From Fragilaria crotonensis (Eukaryota; Bacillariophyta; Fragilariophyceae; Fragilariales; Fragilariaceae): a stretch of DNA of 55,533 bases. A model generated the notes under the pieces. That model was not told where the DNA came from, searched no databases, and saw only the letters and a list, made by a program, of their open reading frames with translations. Both the position numbers and the translations under genes were made by a program. The stretch is taken from positions 1 through 55,533 of the forward strand of contig JAKSYS010000406.1 in NCBI GenBank assembly GCA_022925895.1, in the 5' to 3' direction. This document shows positions 42,174 through 54,800 of the stretch, in pieces; position 1 is the first letter of the stretch; the number at the start of each line of letters is the position of its first letter.

Positions 42174-42736
42174 ACCAAGGTCACTTCTACAAGGCGGCAT
42201 TTTATAAGGCACTGAGCCTCGCTCAGATCAGGCAGTCGGATATCGTTCACGACTATAAACATCAAAGTGGCCGGCACAGGAGAGTTCAAAGATGTGAGAA
42301 AAGTGGCGAAAAGTCTTAATGTTCCCGGTTGGCGTAACCATCACGATCTTGTTATGTTTTTGGGGTCATCCATAAATGGTGCTAACTGTCCTCATGTGAC
42401 ATTTCGTGCAATTTGATACCGTAAACCGTAACTCATGTACCTGGTACAAGAACTGGGAGATGGGTAATGGCGTAATGGCCATTGCCAATGGGCAGAACAC
42501 GCACTGACTGTACCTATAGCCTTCAGTCCCACAAATGTCCCCACATAGTCGAAGCAGGGATGTCTCTCAAATCTCACGGTTAAATCACGATCACAAACAT
42601 GTGCCCTACATAGCCAAGGTGTAGAAAGTATAAACATTATTCCGGAGTTACAAGTGAACGAGACGTATCATACGAGTAGCTGAAGTAGTCATAAGATTCC
42701 ATCAAATTGTACTTTACCACTTCCTACGACCAAAAA
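42174..42736. other. intergenic
   Basis: 563 bases between the copia element and copy 2 of the R-R-R-S repeat gene. No coding region. A GTAC word sits at 42440 (GTACCTGGTAC). The 5' flanks of copy 1 and copy 2 show no obvious similarity, so the duplicated block begins close to the start codons. Confidence 0.45.
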
Positions 42737-44001
42737 ATGAGTAAATCCAACATCATCGCATCGAGGAGCTCCTTTAACGACAGCGATGAGTTCAGTTGCG
42801 TGGATTTGTATGCCGTTGTAGAGGGAAGGGCAGGATCAAACCCTCAAAGGGCAGTTGTCGCGAAAGTGAAAGGCAAGAATGAGCTTACAACGCGAGTCAA
42901 CGCAGAGCGGCTTCAGCGTGTGGCTGATCATGATACTGAGCATAGAAAGATGATCCGGGCGCAAGCGTTAGAAGAAAGGAGCGGAAGAAGGCTTGAGCAG
43001 GTCCAACAGGCTACATACCCGGCAACTGAAAATCACAGGGACAAGGACAAGGCAGTCTGTGTGAAAGTCACAGCAGTCTCTGTGAAAGTCACATCATGCA
43101 ACGGCAAGATCGAATCGTCGGACAAACCTCGTTTCAAGCCATCGTGCTCATCGTCGCAGTCCATGATCTCTCACCGCAGCCCTGCCCCAGCACCACGAAG
43201 CAAATATCATGATAATCGGCTGCGCAGTCCCGGTCGTGCACCAACAAGTAACCATCACGCTACTCTCACTGCCACTGTGGGTGCAAAGGTTTCCGCTGAA
43301 CACGAACATACACGAGCCAGGCTGAGGAACTCCATCGACAAGAGCTTGATTGCCTGCCTTCCGGATCTTCACCAAAGTTCTTCTCCTGTTCCAAGGAGGA
43401 CACACGCTACCAATAATGGAGGCAATGCCTATTTGGCTGAGCATCGAAGAGCCAGGCGGAGAAACTCCATCGACAATGGCTTTACTGGATTGCAACCTGA
43501 GCTACACCACAGTCCTTCCTCTGCTCCAAGAAGTCGATGTATTACAAGCAGCGTTCCAAATGCCCCTGTAAGTGCTCAAGATCCTGCTGAGCGCACTCGA
43601 GCCAGGCGGAGAAGCTCTATCGACAATGGCTCGATTGCATTTCTTCCCGATCATAACCAAAGTCCTTCTCCTGCTCCAAGAAGTAGACTCGATACCGATG
43701 ATGAACCCACTGTCGATGTGGGTGCTCGAGTTCCTGGGAAAGGGACACGAGCGAGACGGAAAAGCTCGATCGACATTGACTTCATTACATTTCAGCCTGA
43801 CCTAGCTGGTCCTTCCCCATCCTCTCGGAAGAATCCTTCCAGTCAATCTGTTCAACCGCAAAACTACTGTCGATCCAAAGGATGAAGAAAGGTACCGTCA
43901 ATCCATTGTTGTCTCCAACAAAATCACCTCATGGCACCTTGGGGAGGCAGGAACTCCGGTTCAAAACAAAACATGAACTTGTTTTCGTGCACAAACCGTG
44001 A
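42737..44001 (+). CDS. R-R-R-S repeat protein, copy 2 (frame break near the 3' end)
   Basis: ATG at 42737. 382 residues as read to the TGA at 43885. Near the stop (CCAAAGGATGAAG, 43877-43885), restoring one base would continue the frame to 43999-44001. That extension contains LLSPTK and GRQELR, which parallel SLSPKINGG and GRQTLC at the end of copy 1, so the stop is probably an error or mutation. The N-terminal 160 residues are close to copy 1 (DSDEFSCVDLYAVVEGRA, KPRFKPSCSSSQS). There are four to five repeats of RARRRSSIDNG-FI, Q-PDLH-SPS-APRSR. A small internal duplication encodes AVCVKVTAVSVKVT. Repeats use SID rather than the STMD of copy 1, so each copy has been homogenised separately. 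Function unknown. Confidence 0.75.
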
Positions 44002-45841
44002 GGAATAGGAGAGGAGGATTATGGATGGCGATGCTAGCGACTTAACCACTGGCAGCGCACACAAACGATGTCTGCTCTCTCTAATAGCTCAACTGTAAAG
44101 TAACTACGATTGAGTTTTGTGAGTTTTGTCGGTTGTCGTCCAATAAAGGATGAGAGGTTAGCCTTCGTTAAAGGCTGTCAAACCAAAAGTAATGTCGCCG
44201 TGTGTGATTATCTTCCTAATTTTGTGTTTGGTTTTTACAGTTAATCAGTGCAATCGGCGGAGTATCCGGTTGTCTTCCTAATTCGTTTTTGTTTGTTTTT
44301 ACAGTCCTTAAACCCAGAGTCATCGGAGTCTGGTCCCATCGTTAATCGTTCCATGCTTAAGCCTTGGATCCCCAGAAACGAACGGGAGAGTTTCGCTTGG
44401 CTGGATCCATTCGAACATCCGCATGTCCAAACAAGAGGTAGTTTCCGAAAAAGGTGCATCCAACGCAGGCAAATGCCAAAATACTAATGATGGGATACGC
44501 GCCGACTTCACCACTCCAAGTCTTCAAACAAACATCCTTGTAGGAGCCACGGACAGGCATTGGCTGCTTGACGAAGTCAGACTTGCAGCGGACAGCACTA
44601 AAACAAATGAATGTGTGAGTCATTCAATGCATTTGAAGAATCGCAGAGGTACAATCGTGAGCCACAAGAAGGTGGCGAGTACGGAGTTGGAGTGCAGGAG
44701 CAGTGGTACGCCGCGTCATACTCAAGTACGCGAGGAAGGATGGCGAGAAGGGGCGGGGCATTGAGGCTTCAGGTGCTCGAGTATTATGAGTCGATTTCAT
44801 GCACTGGTCCAAGCTCCTGATAATGTCGTTCACGGTTCCACTATGATCAACTTCTTCGTCGGAGTCGGCACTGTTGCCATCTAATCATTCCAGACAAACT
44901 ACAAACCAACGCACACGTCGACCTTTCACATACTCAAGAGGGAACTCACCGAGGGAAGTGGTTGGCAGCTTTGCGGGCGATGGCAAACATGGTTGATGAT
45001 TGAGGAGTATCGAATACCTGTAAAGTATGATCACGATGCAATAGGAGTACAAATGTAAGTCGATGGAGGACGTTAATACAAATACTCCTGCAATCTACGA
45101 GCTAGGTCTACGTAAGAGGATATGAAAATGCGGTCGATGCACACGATTTTCGCCTTGCGACGTCACAACGTCGACTGGGAATCGGCGAATCTGCAACGCA
45201 TGATATGTGATACGTTCCTCGTAGGAAGTTCACAGTAAAAGCAGTACCTGGTACAAGAGTTCATCTAACCTCGTACTCCAGTACCGTACTCCTACCAGTG
45301 GTACGCATATGCATACTCGGAGTATCATACATTTTTGTTTATCGGACCAGGATGCAGTAAATTATCCGTGGAAAGTGCCACGTCCTTGAAATACGTATTA
45401 TACTGCAGCCTGCATCGTCGACGGTTCTGAGAACTGTCACAAGTTTCACTATTGCCCATTTTCAAGCTATACACTACTGCGAGCATACAGTAGAATACTC
45501 TACTAGAGTACGAGTGACCCTCCTCCCTCCACTCGTCGATGAAAAACATGTGAACATGTGGTTTCGATTAGAATGCAAGGAAATGACGTCAATCATGATG
45601 TCACAGTACTGACTCTTTCACGTATGACTACTACATAACTACGGTCTTACAGTACTCCAGTAAGACAGTAATATATGGAGAGGATGCTGATTGGTACGGC
45701 TTGACATACATACTGGAGTATGACATGGCTCCAGCGTACCGAGTACTGGTTTTTACGTGGTGGCTTTGTTCGCACTTAACTTGAGGGAAAGCTAAGCAAT
45801 GTCATCGTATATAACTACTCTAAAACATCAATCTACCGGTA
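44002..45841. other. 3' flank of copy 2, then intergenic
   Basis: 44002-44560 matches the 3' flank of copy 1 (33497-34012). Beyond it, 44560-44830 continues without interruption, showing what lay next to the block before the copia relic entered copy 1 or before rearrangement. 45230-45840 is GTAC-rich (GCAGTACCTGGTACAAG at 45241, CTCCAGTACCGTACTCC at 45275) and has no gene. Confidence 0.5.
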
Positions 45842-48800
45842 TTAGTTTTCTTCTTCCTGAGTCTGACCAGCCTTGGGCGTGAAGACCATGAACTTGGGTG
45901 GACCGGCGGCTGGTGTTGTTGGTGCAGCTGTGGAATGAGCGCGTGGTGGCAGCATTATTCCGGTTGGCAAACCAGCTAACGGTATTGGTGCCACTGGCTG
46001 CCTTCGAAGTGATGAAATGGATCGAGGAGGAGGTGCCATCATGGCCGCTAGTGGGTCAGGCGGAGCTTCGTTGTTTGCTTCTTCTTTCGTCACTTCCTGC
46101 GCTGGTGTTGTTGCCATCGGCGGCGGCCCTATAGGCTTAGCAAGAGCTGCAGGATCCTCTCCGGGAAAGACCCATACTTTCTTATCCTCGTCGTAGTAGG
46201 CTTCCATCCCGCCACCCAAGTCAGCTGTTGTTGCGTTAGGATTCAGCCATTTTGTCATCTGGTCGCGGAAGCCACCCAGCCCCCAAGCGCGTTTCTGGGC
46301 AGACGTGGGTTCTTTCCCGGACGTTTTGCCGCGCGTTGCAGCTCTGCGGGCGCGGAGCTGGGCGCCTTGACAAGATTCTTTTGTTTCTGTGGGCTTCGAG
46401 ATTCGAGGCCCTTCTTGGGAGGCAAGGAGGACGCGGGTGCCTCTGGCTTCGCTTCTTGCGTGGAAGAAGTTGGAATTGGCGGAGGTGCTGAAATAGGATC
46501 ACTGAGCGCAGTGGTTAGCGCGGTTCCTGCACTCTCGTCCACGCCAAATTTGATTTGTGCACCACTGTCTTGCGGTGCAAAAGGCGGGACAGGCACTTTT
46601 GGGGGTCCCTCTGCGTTGGCAGGCCTGGTGGCGATGGTCTCACCTCCGACACCAGCCTCTATTGTACTCGGTTGTTGAGAACCAATCGATCCTGGAAACA
46701 TCGCGGGAGGGTCATGTGCCGCTGTTGCACGACGAACAGAGGCCACATGCGGTCCAGAACTTGAAGAATTAACGGAACTGGGAAACAAACCAATCGGAGT
46801 AATTGCCGACCTCGAGGACGGAGCGGAAGGTTCCTTCAACGAACGAGAACCAGACAGCGCAGGTTTGGACACCGCGAGTCGCTGTCTGTTAGTGGTCCTT
46901 CTGGCATCATTCGTTGTCGTGTGCTCGGTCGCTGAGCGTTGGGTAGTAGGCGTGGGCTCTTCGCCGTCAAGACCGTGCGACGTCGTTGAGAGGAAACTGA
47001 GACTGGCATCCGCACTATTTGCAGGCATCGTGATTATGGATTTGGTGGGAGTATTCTCCATGGATACAAGGTCTTCGGTCTGAGATCCGACGCCGTGAGT
47101 ACGCGTTTGAAACGTCAGCCTTTCATCGAATTCGTTTATGAAACGCAGCAGCCCGCTCGCGTCGGCAAGTTCCCAGACCGTCGGAGCACTCTTCCTTAAG
47201 AGACTTTCATCATTGTAGCCCGTACCCAGTCCCATGCATTGTCGAATACTCTTGACGTACTTCACGGCTTCGTCGTTACAGCCCAGGTCGGCAAGGATCA
47301 TCGCGTAAGCAAGCTTGAACCCCTGGAGACTATTGATAACAGCCTCTGGATTTCCTCTCCGCTTTGCCCATTCGTAAGCTTCCGATCTGCAGAATGCGGC
47401 AATGCCTGCATCGGTCATCAATGCCGCATCCAATGGGACCAAATGATCGCATCCCACCAACGACATTCTTGACGATGGATGGACAATCGATGCCACGGGA
47501 CATCCGCATACCATATAGCAACAGTGAGCGGCATGGACGTCGCCCAGCTCGAGCAAACGGTCGCCAAGCGAAAGAACAATTCTATCCCAACCAAGGATAC
47601 GGTTGCTAACAATCGCACAAAGGTGCTGCTTCCAAGTTCGGCGCAGCTTTTCTGTGGAGTCGCTCCACACAGTAGGCACAAGGCCTGACATTTCCAAAGC
47701 GCTGTCGGGTGGCGGCTCCAGTTGGCCTGAAAACAACAATGCAAGAGTGTAAAGAGGTGAACCACTTGACGCAATCTCCTCAGCAAACTGCTTGGTGGCA
47801 TGCTGAAATGTGGATCTGTCACACATACTGGCGATAAGCAATGCCATTGCAAACTGTTGGCTTGCAATAGCCTCCTGAACAGCTTCCTCCCGCTTACCAT
47901 GGAGCAACAAGCTCTCAATACTGTGGAGCGATGCCCGATTGCTCGCAATATCAGTCCCCGACGTGTTATGATACCTATCACCAGAGTCGTCATGTGAAGA
48001 TTCGGCTTGCAACAGAAGTTGGATAATCGACGACTCAGGACTCGATACGTCAGTCACGCCCTCGTCGCTTCGAAGGCGGCCCTCTGATCGAGAAGCAATT
48101 TGAATGAGACTCCAGAGAAACTCCGACGTCCTTTCAATCGCATTTGCTTCTATGTACGATTCCACGGCAGTGCTGTCAGCGTCATTCAAGGCACCAACAA
48201 TTCCAAATCTACGCTTCCTCGTCTCGGCTATGATGACAGGATGAGAAGGCACCAAGTCAGAGACACCGTGCATTTCCACCGTCCGTGGACGCGACGATGC
48301 TCTGAAGACGCACAATCTCCCGCCGAAGCCAAAGGATGCGAAGGCACGGGGAGAGCCGATTTTCAATCCAGCGTTGTTCGTTATCCCCCCCGATGTGCTA
48401 CGTGGGCGTTCCCAAGTGGTTCTGTTGTCGATTTCGTTGACGAAGTAAGTACCACCGCCATTGGGATCTTCCACTGCAATCCAGCCCTTTGGCAAAGGTG
48501 GCAAACTATCATGAGATACAACTGTCTCAACTTCGCGAGGCGTGGTCGTCGTCGGAGGAAAATCCAGGGACTTAGGGATACGAACCGGTCGTTTCCATGT
48601 AGTGGATCCGCTCGCCTCGTTAAAGTAGTAGTGTTTGCCCGATGGAATATCCACAAGGTCGACCCAACCTTCAAGAAGTTCACCTTCGGCATTCAATACA
48701 ACGCCAGCATCGCCTGCAGTGTCGTTAATCGCTGCGCCTTCCTCGTAACACGGGCTCTCCTCCACGGCGATGCTCTCGCTTTCAGAATTCACCTCCACGA

Positions 48801-51800
48801 GAGTCGCTGCAGTAGTTTCCGCAGACGAATGTGCAAGTCTTTCCGATTGCGCAATATCTTCGATCACACTGGGATAGAAAGCTTGGTCGGAGGGATACCT
48901 TTCAACCTCCACCCAACCATCGCGCAGGCCTGAGTACGTGCCAGCGTCTTCGCACGAAGCACTAATTGAAACGTCGTCAGGAGCAGGTCCGCTCAGTAGC
49001 ACATTTTCCGATGCCGCAACGGTAACATGCTCTTCTTCCACAGGCACCTCCCACAAAGTAATATTGCGTTCCACGTTGAAATAATATGGATCTCCAGTAG
49101 TGGGATCCAGTAATGCAACCCAACCTGGAGGGAGGACCAACGAAGCGCTTGACGTCGCACCATGATCCTGAGGCTTGACATTTTGAACGTCCTCAACTGG
49201 GAGCTCTGAAATTTCCTGTCCAGGAAGGAGACGGACAGCGGAAGGTATAACGATAGGTCTCTCCCAAGACGTTTCATTTGTAGCCTCGCAGAAGTAGTAC
49301 GGCAATCCCGATGCAGGATCGACCACCTCAACCCATCCTTCAGCCAGAATGACTTCAGAATCGACGAACTGAGAAATGTCAGTCTCCAATGAAGGGTTAA
49401 CCGGGGTACCCGAAGCACCAGCATCGGACACGCGCATGTCGAGTAGTTCCAACCCTGTTTCTGGAAGATCGACCAATCCCTCAGTAGTGACTCCTTCAGA
49501 CACAGGCATCGCAGATGGTTCCGGTTGCGACTCGGTTTCGCGAAAGTGGGCATGTTTCTCATAACCTCTTCCTTCAGACGACTTTTCGCCATGATCTTGA
49601 GGTTTTTCATTTTGAACTTCGTCAATGGGGGGCTCTGAAACTTCGTGTCCAGGAAGGAGACGGACAGCGGAAGGTATAACGATAGGTCTCTCCCAAGACG
49701 TTTCATTTGTAGCCTCGCAGAAGTAGTACGGCAATCCCGATGCAGGATCGACCACCTCAACCCATCCTTTAGGCAGAATGACATCAGAATCGACGAACTG
49801 AGAAATGTCAGTCTCCAATGAAGGGTTAACCGGGGTACCCGAAGCACCAGCATCGGACATGCGTATGTCGAGTGGTTCCAACCCTGTTTCTTGAAGATCG
49901 ACCAATCCCTCAATATTGACTCCTTCACACACAGGCATCGCAGATGGTTCGGGTTCCGACTCGGTTTCGCGAAAGTGGGCATCGTTCTCAAAACCTCGTC
50001 CTTCAGAAGACGTTTCACCATGATCTTGAGGCTCGTCATTTTGAACTTCGTCAATGGGGTGGTCTGAAACTTCATGTCCAGGTTTCTCCCAAGACGTTTC
50101 ATTTGTAGCCTCGCAGAAGTAGTACGGCAATCCCGATGCAGGATCGACCACCTCAACCCATCCTTCAGGCAGAATGACATCAGAATCGACGAACTGAGAA
50201 ATGTCAGTCTCCAATGAAGGATTAACCGGGGTACCCGAAGCAACCGCATCGGACATGCGCAGGTCGAGTAGTTCCAACCCTGTTTCTGGAAGTTCGATCA
50301 ATCCCTCAGTAGTGACTCCTTCAGACACTGGCATCGCAGATGGTTCGGGTTCCGACTCGGCTTCGCGAAAGTGCGCATGTTTCTCATAACCTCTTCCTTC
50401 AGACTCGTGACCTTCGGACGGCGCTAAATCAGTTTCTTCCAAAAATTGAAGGTCAGTTGATGGCATAATTTCAGGGTTCTCTGACGTTATGTCATTTCGA
50501 ATGTGCAAAGGATGATCCCAGGATGATTCACTGGTTACTACATTGAAAAAAAAGCGATTTCCAGTGGTTGGGTCCACAGATGCAACCCAGTCCAATGGGA
50601 GAACTGGTTCGTCATGCACCTCAATCTGTAATTCAGGATTCTCATAGCCGGCTCGATCGTTCTGTGCCCCTGTATAGACTGCCGCTGTCGAGGCGTTCAT
50701 GGGGAGCGCAGATACCTCGTGAGCCGCAATTGTAACTCCTTGAGGCACCTCGATACATTCGGCAAAGTCACCCACAAGAGAAGCTGCAGAAGGGACCAAG
50801 TCATCAGAGGGTAAGCGTTCGCTTGCAATCGCATATTCAGGTCCTCCTGCGTTCTCGGCGACTTGATGTTCCTCTGTACAGATTTCATGCACAAGTGTAG
50901 CTTTTGGAGGGACAAAGCCATCAATTGGAACTTGTTCATCTGCTACAGTAGAGTCAAGCGGTCCCACCGTTTGTTCAATGAAATCGTCTTCATGCGGGCG
51001 CTCCCACGACGTCTCTCCAGTCACAGCTCGATAGTAGTAGACACTACCGCTTGCTGGGTCCACAAGCTCTATCCACTCGCTTTGCTTCAAATCGGCGGTC
51101 GAATCGAGTGCACCGTCACCGTCATCATTGACAATTACATCATTTTTGCTTCCATCTGGCACGCCATCTTCGCTACTATCTTCAACGATACCTTGTTCGT
51201 CGATGCACGAACTGTCACCGTCGATATTGTGTTCCTGCATGACGCCAGCGCCAGGTCGTTCCCAAGAGGATTCCAGGGTTTCTGGGTTGAAAAAATACGA
51301 CTGACCTGTGTTCGGGTCGGTCTCTTCAACCCAAGGATTCGGCAACGCAGGCTTTACCATGTCGCCATTTTGCAACGACCGCGTACCAGGTGTTGTGAGG
51401 TTGTCGGATATTTGGCCCAAAGTAAAACTTAGTTCATCGACGAGGACGTTGTTTTCTCCAAAAGAAGGCGCAGAAACTTGCTCATCTGAATGTATTCTCT
51501 CGGCAGGAGGCACATCCAAGTTAGGTAGCTCGATGGAAAGTGTGGGTGAATGCACCGTATCCCTACGGACAATTTCTTGTTCCAGATTTGCATGCAAGGC
51601 ACCATTCCCATCAAGACAATTAGTACTATCTTCTCCAACTTCAACAGTTTCTGAAAGCACAAGATTCGATGTTGTACTTTCTGGCTCGGCTTCCAGCCTA
51701 TCTTTTGAGGTAAATTCGGGTGCTGTTTCAGATTCGCGAACTGTTTCAGCGAGATCTCTTGTCGCCGGCAGTATCAGGCCCTCCGCCAGCAACACATCAC

Positions 51801-54800
51801 GTGGAGCATCCCAAGACGTTTCGCCAGTTTCACCATTGAAATAGAACCTCACTCCACTACTGGGGTCTACACCACTTGCCCACCCGCTTGGCAACTGATT
51901 CGAGAGGTGAGGGACACCGACGTCTTCTTCTTCTGCTATCTCAGTTTCAGGGTCGTTTCTTGACGAACCGCCAAGAACAGCGGTATCTTCATTGAGAACA
52001 TGAGGGGTTTCGTTTTCATCAAGCGACAACCTGTCTTTTTCAGATTCGGCTTTGTTCAATTGCAATTGCTCCTCGAGCCAAACGCCAGAAGACGGCCTGT
52101 CCCAAGTGGTCTCGTTTGTCAACGAACAGAAATAATACGGAAGACCACTCGTTGCATCAAGTAACTCTGTCCAGCCCTCGGGAAGAGTGGTGCCATCGGG
52201 TTCCATCAACTCGCTGACAGGGGTGCCCACCATTCCTGTTTCACTGCGCACTTCGCACACCTCCGCTATTCCTCGACCATGACGCGCACTCTCAGAGGCT
52301 TCAATTGATCGCATACCCGAACTAACACCCTTCGTCGACGCCTTGCGATAGGGGTGATCGCCAGAAGGCGCATCAGGTTCAGACACCGTTCCATTGAAAC
52401 CTTTGGAAGGGGGGCCTTCCAAGGGTAATTCAATTGCCGATTGGGGCTCGGCAATCACCAAAGTTTCGGACAGCACAGTACACTCTTCCGCTCTTTGCTC
52501 GCTCGCCTCGAGCGATTCCTCACCCTTTGAATCTGTTTCTTCATCATCCTCGTCCGAGGCCAACATTCCTTCGTCGGAAGGATATACCGAGTCCTGCGCG
52601 GTACCAAGGCGAGCGGAGTCGTCTACTTTCGAAAATTGTGATTTGGTAATGGGCTTGATCCACGATGCCTGTACTGTGGCTGGATCATAGTAGTAGGTAT
52701 CCCGATTGTCGGATCAGTTATCTCATTCCCATCCTCGGATAACGGTGGCTGGTCGTCAACATCTACTGACTCGCCCAAGATCGCCTCGCACTTGCCTGGT
52801 GCAACACTGATTAAATCCTCGGGTGGTGCACTCGGTTGGTCCACAACATCAACTTCGTTCCGAACAATGTCATGCCTAAACGGTCTATTCCAGGTTGTCT
52901 CCAGCGTCAATGAATTGTAGAAGTAGATTTTTCCAGTCGCCGGATCATGCTGCGAACTCCAACCCTCGGGCAGCGTCTCGTCATTCTGTGGATCGGCCCC
53001 TTGTGGTTCAACCTCCACAACGCCCGAGTCTGTATTGTCAAGGCGTGCATCTTCAGTAGTTCCCAACTCGTGCCGACGGTTGAGGCCTTCCATTGGCATA
53101 CTGGCGCCTGCATCGGGAACAGACGCGCTAACGTTGTACGCGCTCTCTTTCGACGATGCCTCGCCAGAGGATGCATTGTCGCACGTCATATTTTCGGTTG
53201 TCGGTTCCAACTGCCCGGTCTCTTCTTTAGAAGAGGCAAAGTCTCGTTTCAGCTCGCCTGGGTCAGCAACATGCATGTCCAGATCAGAGTTGCCACCGTC
53301 AGGAACAACTTCGCCAGGTGGTTCATCACCACTTTCCAGAGGGGGGAGAAGAAAGGCTTTGACCGCATCTGCAGCTTCATCCCCTCCGACATCACTAGCT
53401 GCTCCAACCTCGGCGACGAGCCCGGGATCACTCAAAGCGCCAACATCTCCCACACCCTTTGATATTGCAGTACTCGGTACCTCTTGAGCATCAAGTCGAG
53501 GATCGGGGAGCTCCGAGACTTCGGCATGGTCATATCTCAAATAATGAGCCGCCACGTGAGGATTCAACGCTGAGACGGGTTGTGATGGAGCAGAGGGTAC
53601 TTCCGGAAGGATTTCGAGCTCCTGTACAGCAAGCGATGGAACACTAATGGCTGCTGACTCTAGAGTGTCTGCGGAGGATTCTTCACGCAGAGCATGAGCT
53701 TCCTCAGGCTCAATCCCCGACGCCAACAACCGCGCTGCTTTTGTCGGCTCTATTGCAGCTTCTTGGATAAACAATGTTGCTTTTGTTTCATGCTTCGTTT
53801 CTTGATGCGACAATTCCTGGTTGGACAAAGGCGCCATCGGTTGACGCGAGGGCTCTTGTCCTGAAGTTGGCGAAACGTCGAATTTCTCAGAATCAACAGG
53901 AGTCGGACGCTTGATAACTGGCCTTGAGAATGGAAGCTTTTTGGCAGGAGTTGGCAATTTGAAGGCTCCAAATTTGCTGCTCGCCCCAGGGGATGTTCGA
54001 GGTGACGGTAATTTCGGTCGAGGTAGAACGACAGGTGTACGCCGAACCACAGGAAAATTCAATGTTCTGTTGGAAGTTGCAGACATGGGTGATGATGGTG
54101 GAGTCAAGCGGGATACCGGGTTTGGCCGAGGTGGTGGGAATGCAGAACTGGCGGGAGATGAACGAGGCTGAGAGGGAGCGTTCGACGGCGGTTCCTTAGG
54201 CGGCTGAGTTTTAGCCACCGGAGGAGGAGGTTGAGAGGCCGGAACACCAGCCTCGACAGTGAAGAGTTGAGGTGCAATACGGCTTGAGTCAGAACGTGGT
54301 GGTAGCTGAGGTGGCGCTAAAGCGATGTGCGATGCAACAGGTGGTTGTTGGATTGTCAAAACTGGGGTCGAATCAATGTGCTCAATGCAAGGCGCACTTG
54401 TAACGGGCACCGGCGCTGAGGCAGCAAAGAACTGAGCGGCGATTGGAGGAGGACCAGACACATGTCCCATGGGGGTTGTTGTCGAAGGCGACGTGTGAAA
54501 TGACAGCTGTGGGGAAACTCGAATCGGAGGCTCAAAATAGTGCGATGAGACCTTTGTCGAAGTGGGTGGAGGTTGGTTCGCAGAAAACTCAGGCATCGGT
54601 GGGTGATTCTGCGGAAACGGAGGTGGTGGGTAGTGAACGTTCCGCTGTGGAGCAAGTGCTGGAGAGTCCGTGCCGAAGAACGCTTCGGCTGGACTCGGCG
54701 GTCGCTGTCTCATGCTTTGTTGTGGAACTCCTCTGGTAGAGTCGGCGACCGATGTCGAGTGACGAGTTGGTTGGTCAATAAGCTGTGATTGCGGCGTGAG

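Noticed and set aside
48993-50249. 418-residue minus-strand frame with three near-identical repeats
   Set aside because: Shadow of the Sec16 WW repeats in another frame; the repeats merely keep it open.
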